DNA from: CAVWCQ01 sp963753545
GTDB taxonomy: Bacteria; Chloroflexota; Anaerolineae; Aggregatilineales; Aggregatilineaceae
NCBI GenBank assembly: GCA_963753545.1
Contig: CAVWCQ010000003.1
Location: forward strand, 1-64,000
Direction of reading: 5' to 3'
Length of the DNA: 64,000 bases
Within the stretch, counting starts at the first letter, position 1, and every line of letters begins with the position of its first letter. Shown in pieces: positions 7,382 through 16,697 of this stretch. The notes below the pieces were generated by a model, which ran no database searches, was not told the origin of the DNA, and saw only the letters and a program-made list of their open reading frames with translations. A program made the translations under genes and the position numbers.

Positions 7382-8503
7382 CTACGTCTCGCTCACGGCC
7401 TCAATGATGTTGACGGGGGCGGTTCCTATCTCAGCAAAATAGCGCCGCCGAAAATACAGCGCGACATTGACCAGACCGATCAGAACCGGCACTTCTACCA
7501 GAGGACCAACGACAGCCGCAAAAGCCACGCCGGAATTGATGCCAAACACGGCCACCGCCACGGCGATAGCCAGTTCAAAGTTGTTGCTGGCCGCCGTGAA
7601 GGAGAGGGTCGCCGTTTTCGAGTAATCCGCGCCAATGCGATGACCCATCCAGAAACTCACCAGGAACATGAAGACAAAGTACAGAAGAAGCGGGATGGCA
7701 ATTCGTACAACATCCAGCGGGATTTCGACAATAACATTGCCCTTCAGACTGAACATAACCACGATGGTGAACAGCAGGGCGACCAGCGTCAGCGGGCTGA
7801 GGCGGGGGATGAACTTTGTCTCATACCATTCTTTGCCTTTTGCTCGCAGTAGGACCAGTCGAGTCAGGAAGCCAGCAATCATCGGGATGCCCAGGTAGAT
7901 GAGAGTACTTTCGGCAATCTGACCGATGCCAATATCAACGACGCTGCCCTTCAGTCCAAACAGTGGCGGAAGTACAGTGATGAAAAACCAGGCATATACG
8001 CTGTAGAACAACACCTGGAAAACGCTGTTGAACGCTACAATCCCAGCGGCATACTCTGTATCACCCTTGGCCAGTTCGTTCCACACAATGACCATCGCAA
8101 TACAGCGCGCCAGCCCGATCATGATCAGTCCGACCATGTATTCAGGGTAGTTGTGCAGAAAGATGATCGCCAGGAAGAACATGAGCGTCGGACCCACCAG
8201 CCAATTCTGAACCAGCGAGAGGCCCAGCACCTTCTTATTGCGGAACACCTCACCCAGTTCTTCAAACTTGACCTTGGCGAACGGCGGATACATCATCAGG
8301 ATCAACCCAATGGCAATCGGGATGTTGGTTGTCCCCGTCTGAAAACGATTGATAAAGGATTCGACACCGGGAATGAAGTGCCCTGCACTCACGCCTATCG
8401 CCATGGCAAGAAAGATCCACAGGGTCAAGAATCGATCCAGAAGAGATAACTGCTTAGCAACACCTGCTCGGTGTGCACTTGTATTTACAGCCATTTCGGA
8501 CAT
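7382..8503 (-). CDS. acr3: ACR3 family arsenite efflux transporter
   Basis: 373 residues with about ten membrane spans, the expected size for ACR3. The signature GLARCIAMVIVWNELAKGD holds the conserved Cys required for arsenite transport, and NFELAIAVAVAVFG is a second conserved segment. It extrudes As(OH)3 across the inner membrane, alone or energised by ArsA. It is the second gene of the minus-strand operon, 94 bases after arsA, and ends at the shared terminator. Confidence 0.95.
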   Translation of the reverse strand: MSEMAVNTSAHRAGVAKQLSLLDRFLTLWIFLAMAIGVSAGHFIPGVESFINRFQTGTTNIPIAIGLILMMYPPFAKVKFEELGEVFRNKKVLGLSLVQNWLVGPTLMFFLAIIFLHNYPEYMVGLIMIGLARCIAMVIVWNELAKGDTEYAAGIVAFNSVFQVLFYSVYAWFFITVLPPLFGLKGSVVDIGIGQIAESTLIYLGIPMIAGFLTRLVLLRAKGKEWYETKFIPRLSPLTLVALLFTIVVMFSLKGNVIVEIPLDVVRIAIPLLLYFVFMFLVSFWMGHRIGADYSKTATLSFTAASNNFELAIAVAVAVFGINSGVAFAAVVGPLVEVPVLIGLVNVALYFRRRYFAEIGTAPVNIIEAVSET

Positions 8504-8597
8504 TTACTACTCCTAAATTGTGTTTCGTATACTTGGCGTTCTTAAGTACTCAACAGTACATCGTTAGCGTTCAGCTTCAGGTCTTGCAACTTTACGG

Positions 8598-10484
8598 TTA
8601 TTCATTCACCGATTCTGCTACGCGACCATAGACTTGCTCAGCAAGCTGCGCGAGGGTCGTAAGTCCCTGGACTTCCGTAGGAAGCAGTGGAATCTGTGCC
8701 ACTGGCGCTGGAAAACGATCCAGAATTTCAGCCATATATTTCTGCTGCATGTTTCGCCGCGCGCTGCTGTAAGCGGTGGTCGCCTGCTCCGGCGGAATGA
8801 TGAAGTTGGCAATCACGAGGCCGGTCTCTATGCCGACGGTGCCCAGTTCTTTGCTGGCCCGGTAAGCTTCAATAATGGGCGTTAACTCCGGGTACATTAC
8901 GAAAGCAAACGTGCTTTGCGTCGGATCTCGCATCATATCAATCACAGATCCAAACCGTTGTTTTGCAATGTCGTCCGCAGCAGAGCTGTCAACCGAGGCA
9001 AATATCTTCACGTCAAGCTGCTTGCTCCAGTCAATAGGCAGTTCCAGCAGCCGCAGCGTATGGCCGGTCGGTGCGGTGTCAAAAACAATCACTTGCCACT
9101 CGGTCTGAGAAGCAAAATCGATGAAGCTGTCAAAGGCCGCCATTTCCTCAGTGCAAGGCGAGTTCAGTTCCTCAGCCATCATTTGAATCGCTGCCTCTGG
9201 TCGTCCGCGCCGACGAGCATCATCCAGGATCCGCGTTCTATAGGCATCCGCCGCCGCTTTGGGATCGATCTTAGTCGCCCAGAGATTGGGAACCCCCTCA
9301 ACGGCTGCAACTTCATTGGTGACCGGAACACCCAGGACATCTCCCAGGTGTGCCGCCGGATCGGTGGTCAGTAGGAGGGTTTTATACCCTTGTTTAGCCA
9401 GCCAAACAGCCGTTAGGCACGAGGCAACGGTCTTACCTACACCGCCTTTGCCTGCAAAGAACACAGTCCGACGATGTCCATTTGGAACGATGCGTAACCG
9501 TAGTGCTGATTGGTCTGGCTGTTGATAATCGGTTGATACTTGCTCCCCCACGAGTTCGTCGGCATGACTGTCGGGCATAGCTTCTCCATCAAACAGAACT
9601 CGCGCCACGTCACGGAGGCGTGCCGTTCCCTTAATCTCACCGGAAAGCTGGACCATTTTTCGGGAGCGAAGGGGGAGTACGTGCTCGATCTGGGCCAGAT
9701 AACCAGCCTGCATCTCCCGCCGCCTGGCAAACAATTCATTTGAAGTCGCTTCAGGCGGAATAATTCCATTCACAATCGTCTCATGGGTATGGATACCCAG
9801 CTTGGTCAATTCTTGAATAGCGCGTTGAGTTTCCTTGATGGATGTCGCCTCGGGTTGCAGCACAAAAATAAATGTCGTTTGTGCTTCATCGCGAAGGGTT
9901 GTCAGCGCGCGCTCATACTTCTGTTTTGCATCCTGAATGGCACCCGTTGGTCCAATACAGGTCTGTCCATTCCCGTGCTCGGCCTCGCTAATGGAGCGGC
10001 TCCATTCTACTGGCAGCTCCAACAAGCGCAGGGTATGGCCAGTCGGCGCGGTATCAAAGATGACAACATCAAAGCGGAGTCCCGAATGACCACCATTCGA
10101 TTCGGGTGCTGGCAGTTCCAGAAAGTCCACAAACCGGTCAAAGGCCGCAACTTCGGCGGTACAGGGGCCGCTCATTTGCTCTTCCATCACCTTGACCATG
10201 GCGAGTGGAAAAGCGGCGCGAATAGGAGCCATCGCTCGATCAATGTATTCTACTGTGGCCTGATCCGAGTCTATCTCCATCGCCCAAAGATTAGAAGCAC
10301 GTTCAATTGCTGTGATCTGATGTCCAATAGGTTGTTCAAAGACATCGGCCAGGTTAGAAGCGGGATCGGTCGTGACGATCAAGGTACGCAATCCCTGATC
10401 CGCATACCGCACGGCGGAAGTACAGGCCATGCTTGTTTTTCCAACACCGCCTTTACCAGAAAAGAAAACAAACTGGGAATTCAT
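8598..10484 (-). CDS. arsA: ArsA arsenite-stimulated ATPase, two-domain form
   Basis: 628 residues made of two homologous halves, each with a deviant Walker A loop (FFSGKGGVGKT at the N-terminus, FFAGKGGVGKT near residue 340) and a DTAPTGHTLRLLELP signal motif. The metalloid cysteines are in place: C108 (SGPCTAEVAAFD), C176 (TCIGPTG) and the second-half NSPCTEEMAAFD, matching C113/C172/C422 of the plasmid R773 enzyme. It receives As(III) from ArsD and drives efflux through Acr3. It starts at ATG 10484, with a palindromic operator 42 bases upstream. Confidence 0.96.
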   Translation of the reverse strand: MNSQFVFFSGKGGVGKTSMACTSAVRYADQGLRTLIVTTDPASNLADVFEQPIGHQITAIERASNLWAMEIDSDQATVEYIDRAMAPIRAAFPLAMVKVMEEQMSGPCTAEVAAFDRFVDFLELPAPESNGGHSGLRFDVVIFDTAPTGHTLRLLELPVEWSRSISEAEHGNGQTCIGPTGAIQDAKQKYERALTTLRDEAQTTFIFVLQPEATSIKETQRAIQELTKLGIHTHETIVNGIIPPEATSNELFARRREMQAGYLAQIEHVLPLRSRKMVQLSGEIKGTARLRDVARVLFDGEAMPDSHADELVGEQVSTDYQQPDQSALRLRIVPNGHRRTVFFAGKGGVGKTVASCLTAVWLAKQGYKTLLLTTDPAAHLGDVLGVPVTNEVAAVEGVPNLWATKIDPKAAADAYRTRILDDARRRGRPEAAIQMMAEELNSPCTEEMAAFDSFIDFASQTEWQVIVFDTAPTGHTLRLLELPIDWSKQLDVKIFASVDSSAADDIAKQRFGSVIDMMRDPTQSTFAFVMYPELTPIIEAYRASKELGTVGIETGLVIANFIIPPEQATTAYSSARRNMQQKYMAEILDRFPAPVAQIPLLPTEVQGLTTLAQLAEQVYGRVAESVNE

Positions 10485-10525
10485 GAGAGTTACCTACCTA
10501 CTTTGCATATACACAGGACCCCGGC

Positions 10526-10555
10526 TAAACAGTTCAATCTAAATTGAACTGTTTA
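10526..10555 (-). promoter_or_regulatory. Palindromic operator in the arsA leader
   Basis: Perfect 13-base arms (TAAACAGTTCAAT at 10526-10538 and ATTGAACTGTTTA at 10543-10555) around CTAA. The core AGTTCAATCTAAATTGAACT is the most symmetrical of the four ArsR-type sites and sits inside the transcribed leader, where it could act as a roadblock operator. Confidence 0.65.
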
Positions 10556-10637
10556 TTCAAAAAAATGCGCTTATGCGCTCGACCTTGATTGAGTCGTAAT
10601 CTGAAGTATTTGGTCCCCATAGAGTATCGGTACAAAC

Positions 10638-10682
10638 AGTTCAATCTGGATTGGATTATATCCTGATAACCCACATAGTCAA
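10638..10682 (-). promoter_or_regulatory. Promoter and operator of arsA-acr3
   Basis: On the minus strand, TTGACT (10682-10677), a 16-base spacer and TATAAT (10660-10655). The operator at 10657-10638 is identical over 20 bases to O1 of arsR and overlaps the -10 in the same way. Both ars operons thus carry the same regulatory module in opposite orientation. Confidence 0.8.
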
Positions 10683-10850
10683 TGATAGGTGTCACTCAAT
10701 TGATGTGAGCTTTGAATTTTTTGGACCGAAAATTTTCACCGTGAACTAGGTCATGCTAATCACGTGACTATTCGCTATTGTTATCAGAATCCCGATCAGG
10801 TAAACCACATTCGACTTTATGAATATAAAGGGCGACATGATGGCCTGTGT
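10683..10850. other. Spacer between the ars island and the IS, nothing recognised
   Basis: AT-rich sequence with no open frame of protein-like composition. It separates the arsA promoter from the left inverted repeat of the IS at 10851. Confidence 0.4.
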
Positions 10851-12124
10851 GGCTACCGTCGTCATCCAGGGGAGAATGGCTCGTCAAGCAGCCCACTGGT
10901 AGTCATGGTGAAGTCCATTCAAAACAGGAATTCGACGTAAAGTGCAGTCCCCTGGTGGAATCAAGAATGCAGAAGGGGGCGGAATAGGGATCTGTCCATC
11001 GATGCCTTGATGAGGACGCGCGTAGTTGAAGTAAAGCACGTACTCTTTGGCCAAACGCCGGGCATGGCTTTCGCTCAGAATAAGGATGTGATCGAGGAGT
11101 TCACGCCGCACACTGCCCAAGAAACGCTCACACATCGCGTTCGCTTGGGGTGCATAGGGTGGCGTGTGGATGAGCGTGATCCCGGCTCCATCGACGCATG
11201 GTCGAACAACGAGCCGTACTTGCCATCATTATCGCAAATCAGAAACGTGGACCTTCCCCAAACGGTGTTGCCTCTCGGATCTGCTGGGCCACCCAGGCAT
11301 CACTGGGGGAGCGGGTCACATTGACATGAACCACGCGTCGGGAGCCATGCTCGATGATGAAGAAGAGAAAGATCGCCCGGAAGAACAGGTCATAGGTTTG
11401 CACAAAATCGCACGCCCAGATCTCTGAGGCGTGATTGGCCAGAAACGTCGCCCATGTCTGACTTTTCTGCTGAGGAGGAAGACCCCGTCGTGCCTGACGC
11501 ATGTACCTCTGAATGGTCCGTTTGCTCACGCGAATCCCCAGCTTGCGTAGTTCATCTCGAATACGAGGTGCTCCCCACAATCGGTTTTCAACGGCCATCT
11601 CTTTGATCAGAGCAATCGTCTCTTCCGATATCTGTGGTCGGCGTGGTGTTCCCTTCGATTTCTGCCGCCAATACAGCTTGAAGCCCTGCCGATGCCAGCG
11701 CAGCACGGTGTCCGGTTTGACGATATGGAGGGCGTCTTTCCACCCACCTACATGATGAGCCAGGAACACCAACACCCGACGATCGCGCGGCGTCAGCTGC
11801 GCACGTCCCTGCTTCTGACGGTTGAGGACGATCACCTGCTGTCGCAGAAAAGCATTCTCCGCGATCAAGTCTTTTCGGCTGCGGAAGAGATCGCTCACCA
11901 CCCCCTTGATGGCTCGATCCGGAGCGGGTTGGGTCCAGGTTTTTACCCGCTCTTCGACCGCTTGAAGACCACGCACCAGCCACTGTTTGCCTTTGTTCCA
12001 GAGGTATTTCAGACGCATCAATAGTTTGCCTTTTGAGGAAATCGGCATGCAGAATTGACCTGGATTTCGAGCGGGGATTATACTACACGTATTCTAAAAC
12101 TCTCCCTGGATGACGAGGGTAGCC
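10851..12124. mobile_element. Insertion sequence with 20-bp terminal inverted repeats
   Basis: GGCTACCGTCGTCATCCAGG at 10851-10870 and the inverse of GGCTACCCTCGTCATCCAGG at 12105-12124 match at 19 of 20 positions. They enclose a broken DDE transposase gene. A further copy of the repeat with a transposase tail is at 34922-35140, and a related repeat is at 12982-13000. No clear target duplication was found. Confidence 0.75.
10884..12048 (-). pseudogene. DDE transposase, broken by two frameshifts
   Basis: The N-terminal part (11239-12048) has a helix-turn-helix region with KPDTVLRWHRQGFKLYWRQK and the first catalytic Asp in WACDFVQTYD. The frame then changes within ...GPRF/LICDNDGKYG, which holds the second Asp, and again before HTPPYAPQANAMCERF. 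The last segment (10884-11135) carries SVRRELLDH, the catalytic Glu, and YARPHQGIDGQIPIP. Rejoined it would be about 380 residues, full length for this IS family. Two separate indels make it inactive as it stands. Confidence 0.8.
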
Positions 12125-12139
12125 GGGACAGGTGTCCGG

Positions 12140-12816
12140 TTTCAACACAAACACGTGGACAGACTGACGATCAAAGACCAATGCATCAGAACCATGAAGG
12201 TTTCCACCGTCAGAAAATCACAGGCCAGAAATTGCTCTTTGTAGTGATTGAGAAACGTCTGCCAGGAGCTGTTTAACCGGGAACGCTTTGGGGCCTGGGA
12301 AATCCTATGTTGGGACAGAACAGTCCGGATAGTGGTCCGACTGACTTTGAAACCCAGTTTGCGCAGCTCCCCTTTCAGTTTGTCGTATCCCAGACCGGGA
12401 TTGTCTTGTGCGACGCGGAGAATCCACTGCTCCAGTTCGCATCAATGGGGGACGTCCTGTGCCGTTTCTGCTGATACGTCCATTTGCGCCGAACGAGTTC
12501 CCGATGCCAGCCAATCACCGTTGCTGGCTTGAACAGTCGCACACTTTCCTCCAGAGCGTGCTGCGATTGCCGTGCTTTCTGCTTCAGGTGGAGGACTAAC
12601 GCCACGAGCGGAACCTTCTGCCAGCGCGGAATCTGACGGTCCTCGTTCCTGTTTTCGCTCGACGATCCGCAGTTGCTGCCGTAACAACAGGATTTCCAGG
12701 TCCTTTTCATCGTCCTTCAGACGGCTGATGGCTATCACATCCAACACAAACTCCCAGACGAACAAGATGATCCGAAAAAATATCTCTCTTCCCTGCTTCG
12801 TCTTCAAACCAAACAA
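12140..12816 (-). pseudogene. Second transposase remnant, truncated and frameshifted
   Basis: The start at 12816 reads MFGLKTKQGREIFFRIILF, then KDLEILLLRQQLRIVERKQE, and is homologous to the transposase at 2525-3547. Frame changes follow; later pieces read LFKPATVIGWHRELVRRKWT and HYKEQFLACDFLTVETF, with the first catalytic Asp. The gene stops being recognisable near 12140, beside the right repeat of the neighbouring IS, so its C-terminal half was lost or replaced by that insertion. Confidence 0.7.
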
Positions 12817-12817
12817 A

Positions 12818-12850
12818 ACCCGGCAAGCTTAACATACTTGTCGGGTTTTT
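12818..12850 (+). terminator. Terminator-like hairpin
   Basis: Stem ACCCGGCAAG/CTTGTCGGGT with one G-T pair and a nine-base loop, then TTTTT. It lies directly outside the start of the second transposase remnant. Confidence 0.5.
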
Positions 12851-12981
12851 CCAGTCGCTCTCCTGCTCAGCTTAATTTTTGAAAACTACGGGGCACTGAG
12901 CGTGAAAAATCAGCCCGAACGAATTGAATCTGGACCGCTGATATCCTTCTCCATGACTACTAAGCAATGCCTCAAATCGTC

Positions 12982-13000
12982 CCGGATGACGAAAGTAGCC
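12982..13000. repeat. Isolated IS-type inverted repeat
   Basis: CCGGATGACGAAAGTAGCC resembles the right terminal repeat at 12105-12124 (CCTGGATGACGAGGGTAGCC). It probably marks the outer edge of the second IS remnant. Confidence 0.45.
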
Positions 13001-13075
13001 GGTCCAGCTCTGTACGACCTGACATTTATTACCGTATCTACGGGAAAAACTGGTTAAAGATGAGAGTTTTTAGCC

Positions 13076-14768
13076 CTACGAGTTTATCAAGCGATAAAAC
13101 TGCAACGCTACTTCGATGGTTAGTCTTTGCTGCTGGTTATCTAAAACGTCGCCAAGGACTTCCCTGATGCGTTCAAGGCGATAGCGCAAGGTATTGTAGT
13201 GAACATGCAGTGCTTTGGCCGTTTGAGCGAGATTCTGGCTGTGTGCAAGATAGACGCGCAAGGTTTTGACCAAATCCGCCTCGTGTTCGTCATCATAAGT
13301 GAGTAATGGGCCGATCGCGTCCTGACAGAAGCGCTGCAGACTGGCCGGGGATTCGGCAAGGGACACGATACGAAATAGGCCCAGGTCTTCGTAGTGTGTG
13401 ACGATCCCTTTCGCCGGATCCTGGAACATGCGACCTATATCAAGGCCCTGCTCCGCGCATTCATAGGCTTGGCGGAACCTTATTAAATCGGAAACCGGAC
13501 TACTGATCCCCATCGATACCGTGTACGGTTCATTCTCGTTTTCTATCCGTTCGCAGACTTTCCTTAACTCGTGAACCAGAAAAGACTTGGACGATGCGAG
13601 ATTACTTGGCTGTAGGGGGAAAAATGCCACTAAACGTGGTCCTCGGTGCCAGAAAGAGGCCTCAGGCGCAATACGGCGAATATATCGCTTGGCGAGGTGT
13701 AGGCTTGAATCTACGTTGCTTTGCTCGGCGCTTTCGGACAATATCGCGCCCGAAGGCAAATCGGGCTTGACTACGATAACCACAAATGGCGAGTTGAGAC
13801 GGTTGCCTTGTTCGCGAGACAGATACGCAATCCGCTCGCGGGCCGCAGGCTGTTCTGAAAGCAACAGTTCCAGGGTCTCGTTCCTGAATCGCTGCTCAAC
13901 TTCGCTGATGGCTCGCATTTCCATCATCTTGAGCGCCGTCACCGTGGACCCGTGCTCAATAGCTATCAGATCCGTGAATTGGAGCGGGTAAGATAGTGGC
14001 CCCCAGAGAATGATCTCCCCCAGCGTCCTCGAACTGACTTTGACAGGGCAAACAATGTGATCGATCAGTCCATACGGTCCGGCGACCCTCATGCGTTTGG
14101 CTTCGCTGCTGGGGATTGTTTCTACCAGTTCGGGTTTATACAGGTCGTTCAGATAACTATCTTCGGCACTATCGTCCCATACGAACGCCCTATACGCCTG
14201 GGCCTGGCCGACTAGAAAGCCGTGACCTAACACTCTGCGAAATCGATCCACAATCGGAGACAGGACATTCGATGACCTGAGCAATAACATGCGCAATGTC
14301 GGAGTAGCTTCCGCCACCCAACACCAGATCGATAAACCAGCGCAGAATCCTCTCAGACTGGAGCAGTTCTTCTGCCTGAAGGTTCAGAATCTTACTGGTG
14401 AGCGGCTGGATGATGTCGATAAAGGAGACTTTAGGGGGCAATTCGATCAGAGGAAACCCTAACCTGTTCGCGGCGTCCAGCATACTTTGCGGGAACTCAT
14501 CCATGAAGCTCAACGGCGTGACAGCCAGACCCGCCAGGCCCTTTTCAGCGAGGCGCGGCACCAGGGTTTCAATTTCCGCAATGTCATCCCGCAGCGGGTA
14601 CATGGTCGTCACAAGCAGTTGCCCAGGACGCACCCAATCAAGGATGTCCGGCACTTCCATGACGTTGACAGATGTGACGACGTTATCGAGTCCTTGCTTA
14701 CCCGCCAGGACGCGCGCTTTTTGTAAGGGGTCGGCCATCGTCAGCGCTTCCCGAAGTGTCAGGGGCAT
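13076..14768 (-). pseudogene. PucR family transcriptional regulator, frameshifted
   Basis: The N-terminal segment (from ATG 14768) is a PucR domain: MPLTLREALTMADPLQKARV, then WVRPGQLLVTTMYPLRDD. The C-terminal segment (ending 13076) has the GGDEF-like middle region and the C-terminal HTH LAQTAKALHVHYNTLRYRLE. The frames meet at about 14262, where VIECPVS should continue into IVDRFRRVLG; one base indel explains the break. Intact it would be about 560 residues. PucR proteins regulate purine and ureide catabolism, which fits the adjacent fdrA-type operon. Its position as last gene suggests autoregulation within the operon (inference). Confidence 0.8.
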
Positions 14769-14893
14769 ATCATTACTCCAAAAGCTAGAATACGTTATAT
14801 CTTAACATTATCTGACCGGGCAGCCGTCATACGCAAGCGACAGAGGAGCATACCGGATGGCCGGTCGCACACAAGAATCTAGGGCCGGGATGC

Positions 14894-15067
14894 TCACAAC
14901 AGCTTATCCAGCAAATCTTCCATTTCTTTGTCATCACTCGATGGCGGCGTCCAGTCCACATGGATGACTTCCGCTTCTTGCGCTTGCACGCTCTCGGCAA
15001 ACTCGCGCACTCCGATATTGATGATGACAGGGCCGTTTTGGAGCAGGTCTTCAAGATTGCTTTCCAT
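14894..15067 (-). CDS. Small FdrA-associated protein, 57 residues
   Basis: ATG 15067 to TGA 14894, too short for most gene finders. It reads MESNLEDLLQNGPVIINIGV, then REFAESVQAQEAEVIHVDWT, and ends EDLLDKLL. GAGGGAA lies just upstream and the gene starts 13 bases after the fdrA stop, so it is translated as part of the operon. The conserved-looking pattern (GPxVINIGVxxFAexlxxQ..VVHVDWTPP) resembles the short protein that often accompanies FdrA in other bacteria. A role as an extra subunit of the carbamoyltransferase complex is plausible but unproven. Confidence 0.7.
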   Translation of the reverse strand: MESNLEDLLQNGPVIINIGVREFAESVQAQEAEVIHVDWTPPSSDDKEMEDLLDKLL

Positions 15068-15080
15068 ATCGTTCCCTCAC

Positions 15081-16634
15081 TCACATTTTCCGAAGGCTAA
15101 GGGATAATTCGCGGCTGAGGAGGGCAGCCTGGGCGCTGCTGGGCATGACCAGGATACCCGCCTGATCGAGCGCTGCCGTTTGCGCCCGGATGTCCTGAAC
15201 ATCGCCATCCGTGCCGCACACCGAGGCCACTACGCTGAGATACCCGCCTCGCTCGCTTACTAAACGTCGAGCTGTGAGAATGCTCTCTAACAGGTCGCCC
15301 ACCGGATCAGGGGAGGCGTTGTAGCCCAAAACGAAGTCGAGCAGGAGAACTGCCACCTGCGGGTCTTGCGCCTCCTCAAGAATCCGCGCACGGCGCAGAG
15401 TCGCATCGATCATTGGATGGGGGCGGCCTTGCGTGAACTCGTCTGCGCCCAGATCAATCAGCGTATGTTCTGCGCTGTAGGATGGATCGCTCAACATCAA
15501 CATGCCGTCCAGCGGGGCGTTGGAATGGACTACTAACCCTCGGTCCCGCATGATCTGTTGCGCCTGATAACAGAATGTTCCACCGGCAAAGATACCCCGG
15601 ATGTATTTCTGGCCCGGCTGCATACGCGCGCGCTCTTTAGCGATGAGCGCCTGATGTTTTTCAGAATCCATGCCTGGATCCGCCCATGTTTTGCCAGGAG
15701 CCGCCTGGACCGCTATCGCCACAGCCTCATCCAGGGTTCGGGCTGCGGTGAAGCGAATATCTCTTTCAGGTGGGTATCGGCGTATGCCCAGAAAGCAGGC
15801 CACCACCGGCTTGGTGCACTGGTTAAGCCTTTCCAAGAGGCGGTTAAGGGTCATCTGACCAGGTGGCTTGGAAAGCAATACGATCACAGCTGTCTGGGAA
15901 TCAGCCTCAAGGGCTTCCAGGGCGCGAAACGTGGTGATCCCGCCAATCGCGTCCGAAAGGTCCCTGCCGCCCGTGCCAATAGCATGGGAAATACCCGATC
16001 CATTCTGATGCACGAGGCTTGTGAACTCCTGGAGCCCGGTCCCAGCAGCGCCGATGACTCCAATGGGGCCGCGTCGGACAACGTTTGCAAAGCCGAGGCC
16101 AATGCCCGCGACGATCGCCGTGCCGCAGTCGGGTCCCATCACGATCAGCCCTCGCTCTTGAGCATATTTTTTGAGCGTTAGCTCATCGTCCACCGACACA
16201 TTATCGCTGAACAGAAAGACGTTCAGGCCGCCTTCCAACGCTTTCCGTGTCTCGCCAGCAGCATAGCTACCGGGAACGGAGATGACGACCAGATTAGTAT
16301 GGGGCTGGCGAGACCGTGCCTCATCGAGTGTACGCACCACTGATTTATTCACCTGGGCGGGTTTTCGGAGCAACCAGTTATCAAGATTATCCAGAACGGG
16401 CTGGACATCAGCCGGGCTGGCTCCTATCAACGCCACCACCAAATCGTTGGCCTCCGCGGCCATGATTTCTGGGGAATCGAAGCCCAGATCGGCCAGCAGA
16501 CACCTATTTTTCTCCGTTCCCATCAGTGCGATAGCCTGCTCGATGCCAGGTTCGCCCGATAGGCGCTGGGCCACCTGCATCAGAAACACTGAATCAAAAT
16601 ACTGATTCTTCCTGATCCTGAATCCTGCTGCCAT
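15081..16634 (-). CDS. fdrA: FdrA family protein (AllF-like oxamate carbamoyltransferase subunit)
   Basis: 517 residues from ATG 16634, which has GGAGCG upstream. It resembles succinyl-CoA synthetase alpha: GRKALEGGLNVFLFSDNV-like and MGPDCGTAIVAGIGLGFAN segments, GPIGVIGAAGTGLQEFTSLV as CoA-ligase-like nucleotide loop, and a C-terminal half with GADEFTQGRPHPMID and DPQVAVLLLDFVLGYN. In E. coli, FdrA with YlbE and YlbF forms the oxamate carbamoyltransferase of allantoin breakdown (AllFGH). All three partners are here in order, so a ureide or carbamoyl-transfer role is likely. Confidence 0.88.
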   Translation of the reverse strand: MAAGFRIRKNQYFDSVFLMQVAQRLSGEPGIEQAIALMGTEKNRCLLADLGFDSPEIMAAEANDLVVALIGASPADVQPVLDNLDNWLLRKPAQVNKSVVRTLDEARSRQPHTNLVVISVPGSYAAGETRKALEGGLNVFLFSDNVSVDDELTLKKYAQERGLIVMGPDCGTAIVAGIGLGFANVVRRGPIGVIGAAGTGLQEFTSLVHQNGSGISHAIGTGGRDLSDAIGGITTFRALEALEADSQTAVIVLLSKPPGQMTLNRLLERLNQCTKPVVACFLGIRRYPPERDIRFTAARTLDEAVAIAVQAAPGKTWADPGMDSEKHQALIAKERARMQPGQKYIRGIFAGGTFCYQAQQIMRDRGLVVHSNAPLDGMLMLSDPSYSAEHTLIDLGADEFTQGRPHPMIDATLRRARILEEAQDPQVAVLLLDFVLGYNASPDPVGDLLESILTARRLVSERGGYLSVVASVCGTDGDVQDIRAQTAALDQAGILVMPSSAQAALLSRELSLSLRKM

Positions 16635-16697
16635 AGCTCGCTCCAATCGGTTTGCTGGACGATTAACCCGGAATCCCACAGAGTGCTCGGAATGCAG

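Noticed and set aside
14827..15084. 85-residue minus-strand open frame over the fdrA-linked small gene
   Set aside because: Cys/Arg/Ser-rich shadow. The overlapping 57-residue frame has a ribosome-binding site and patterned sequence.
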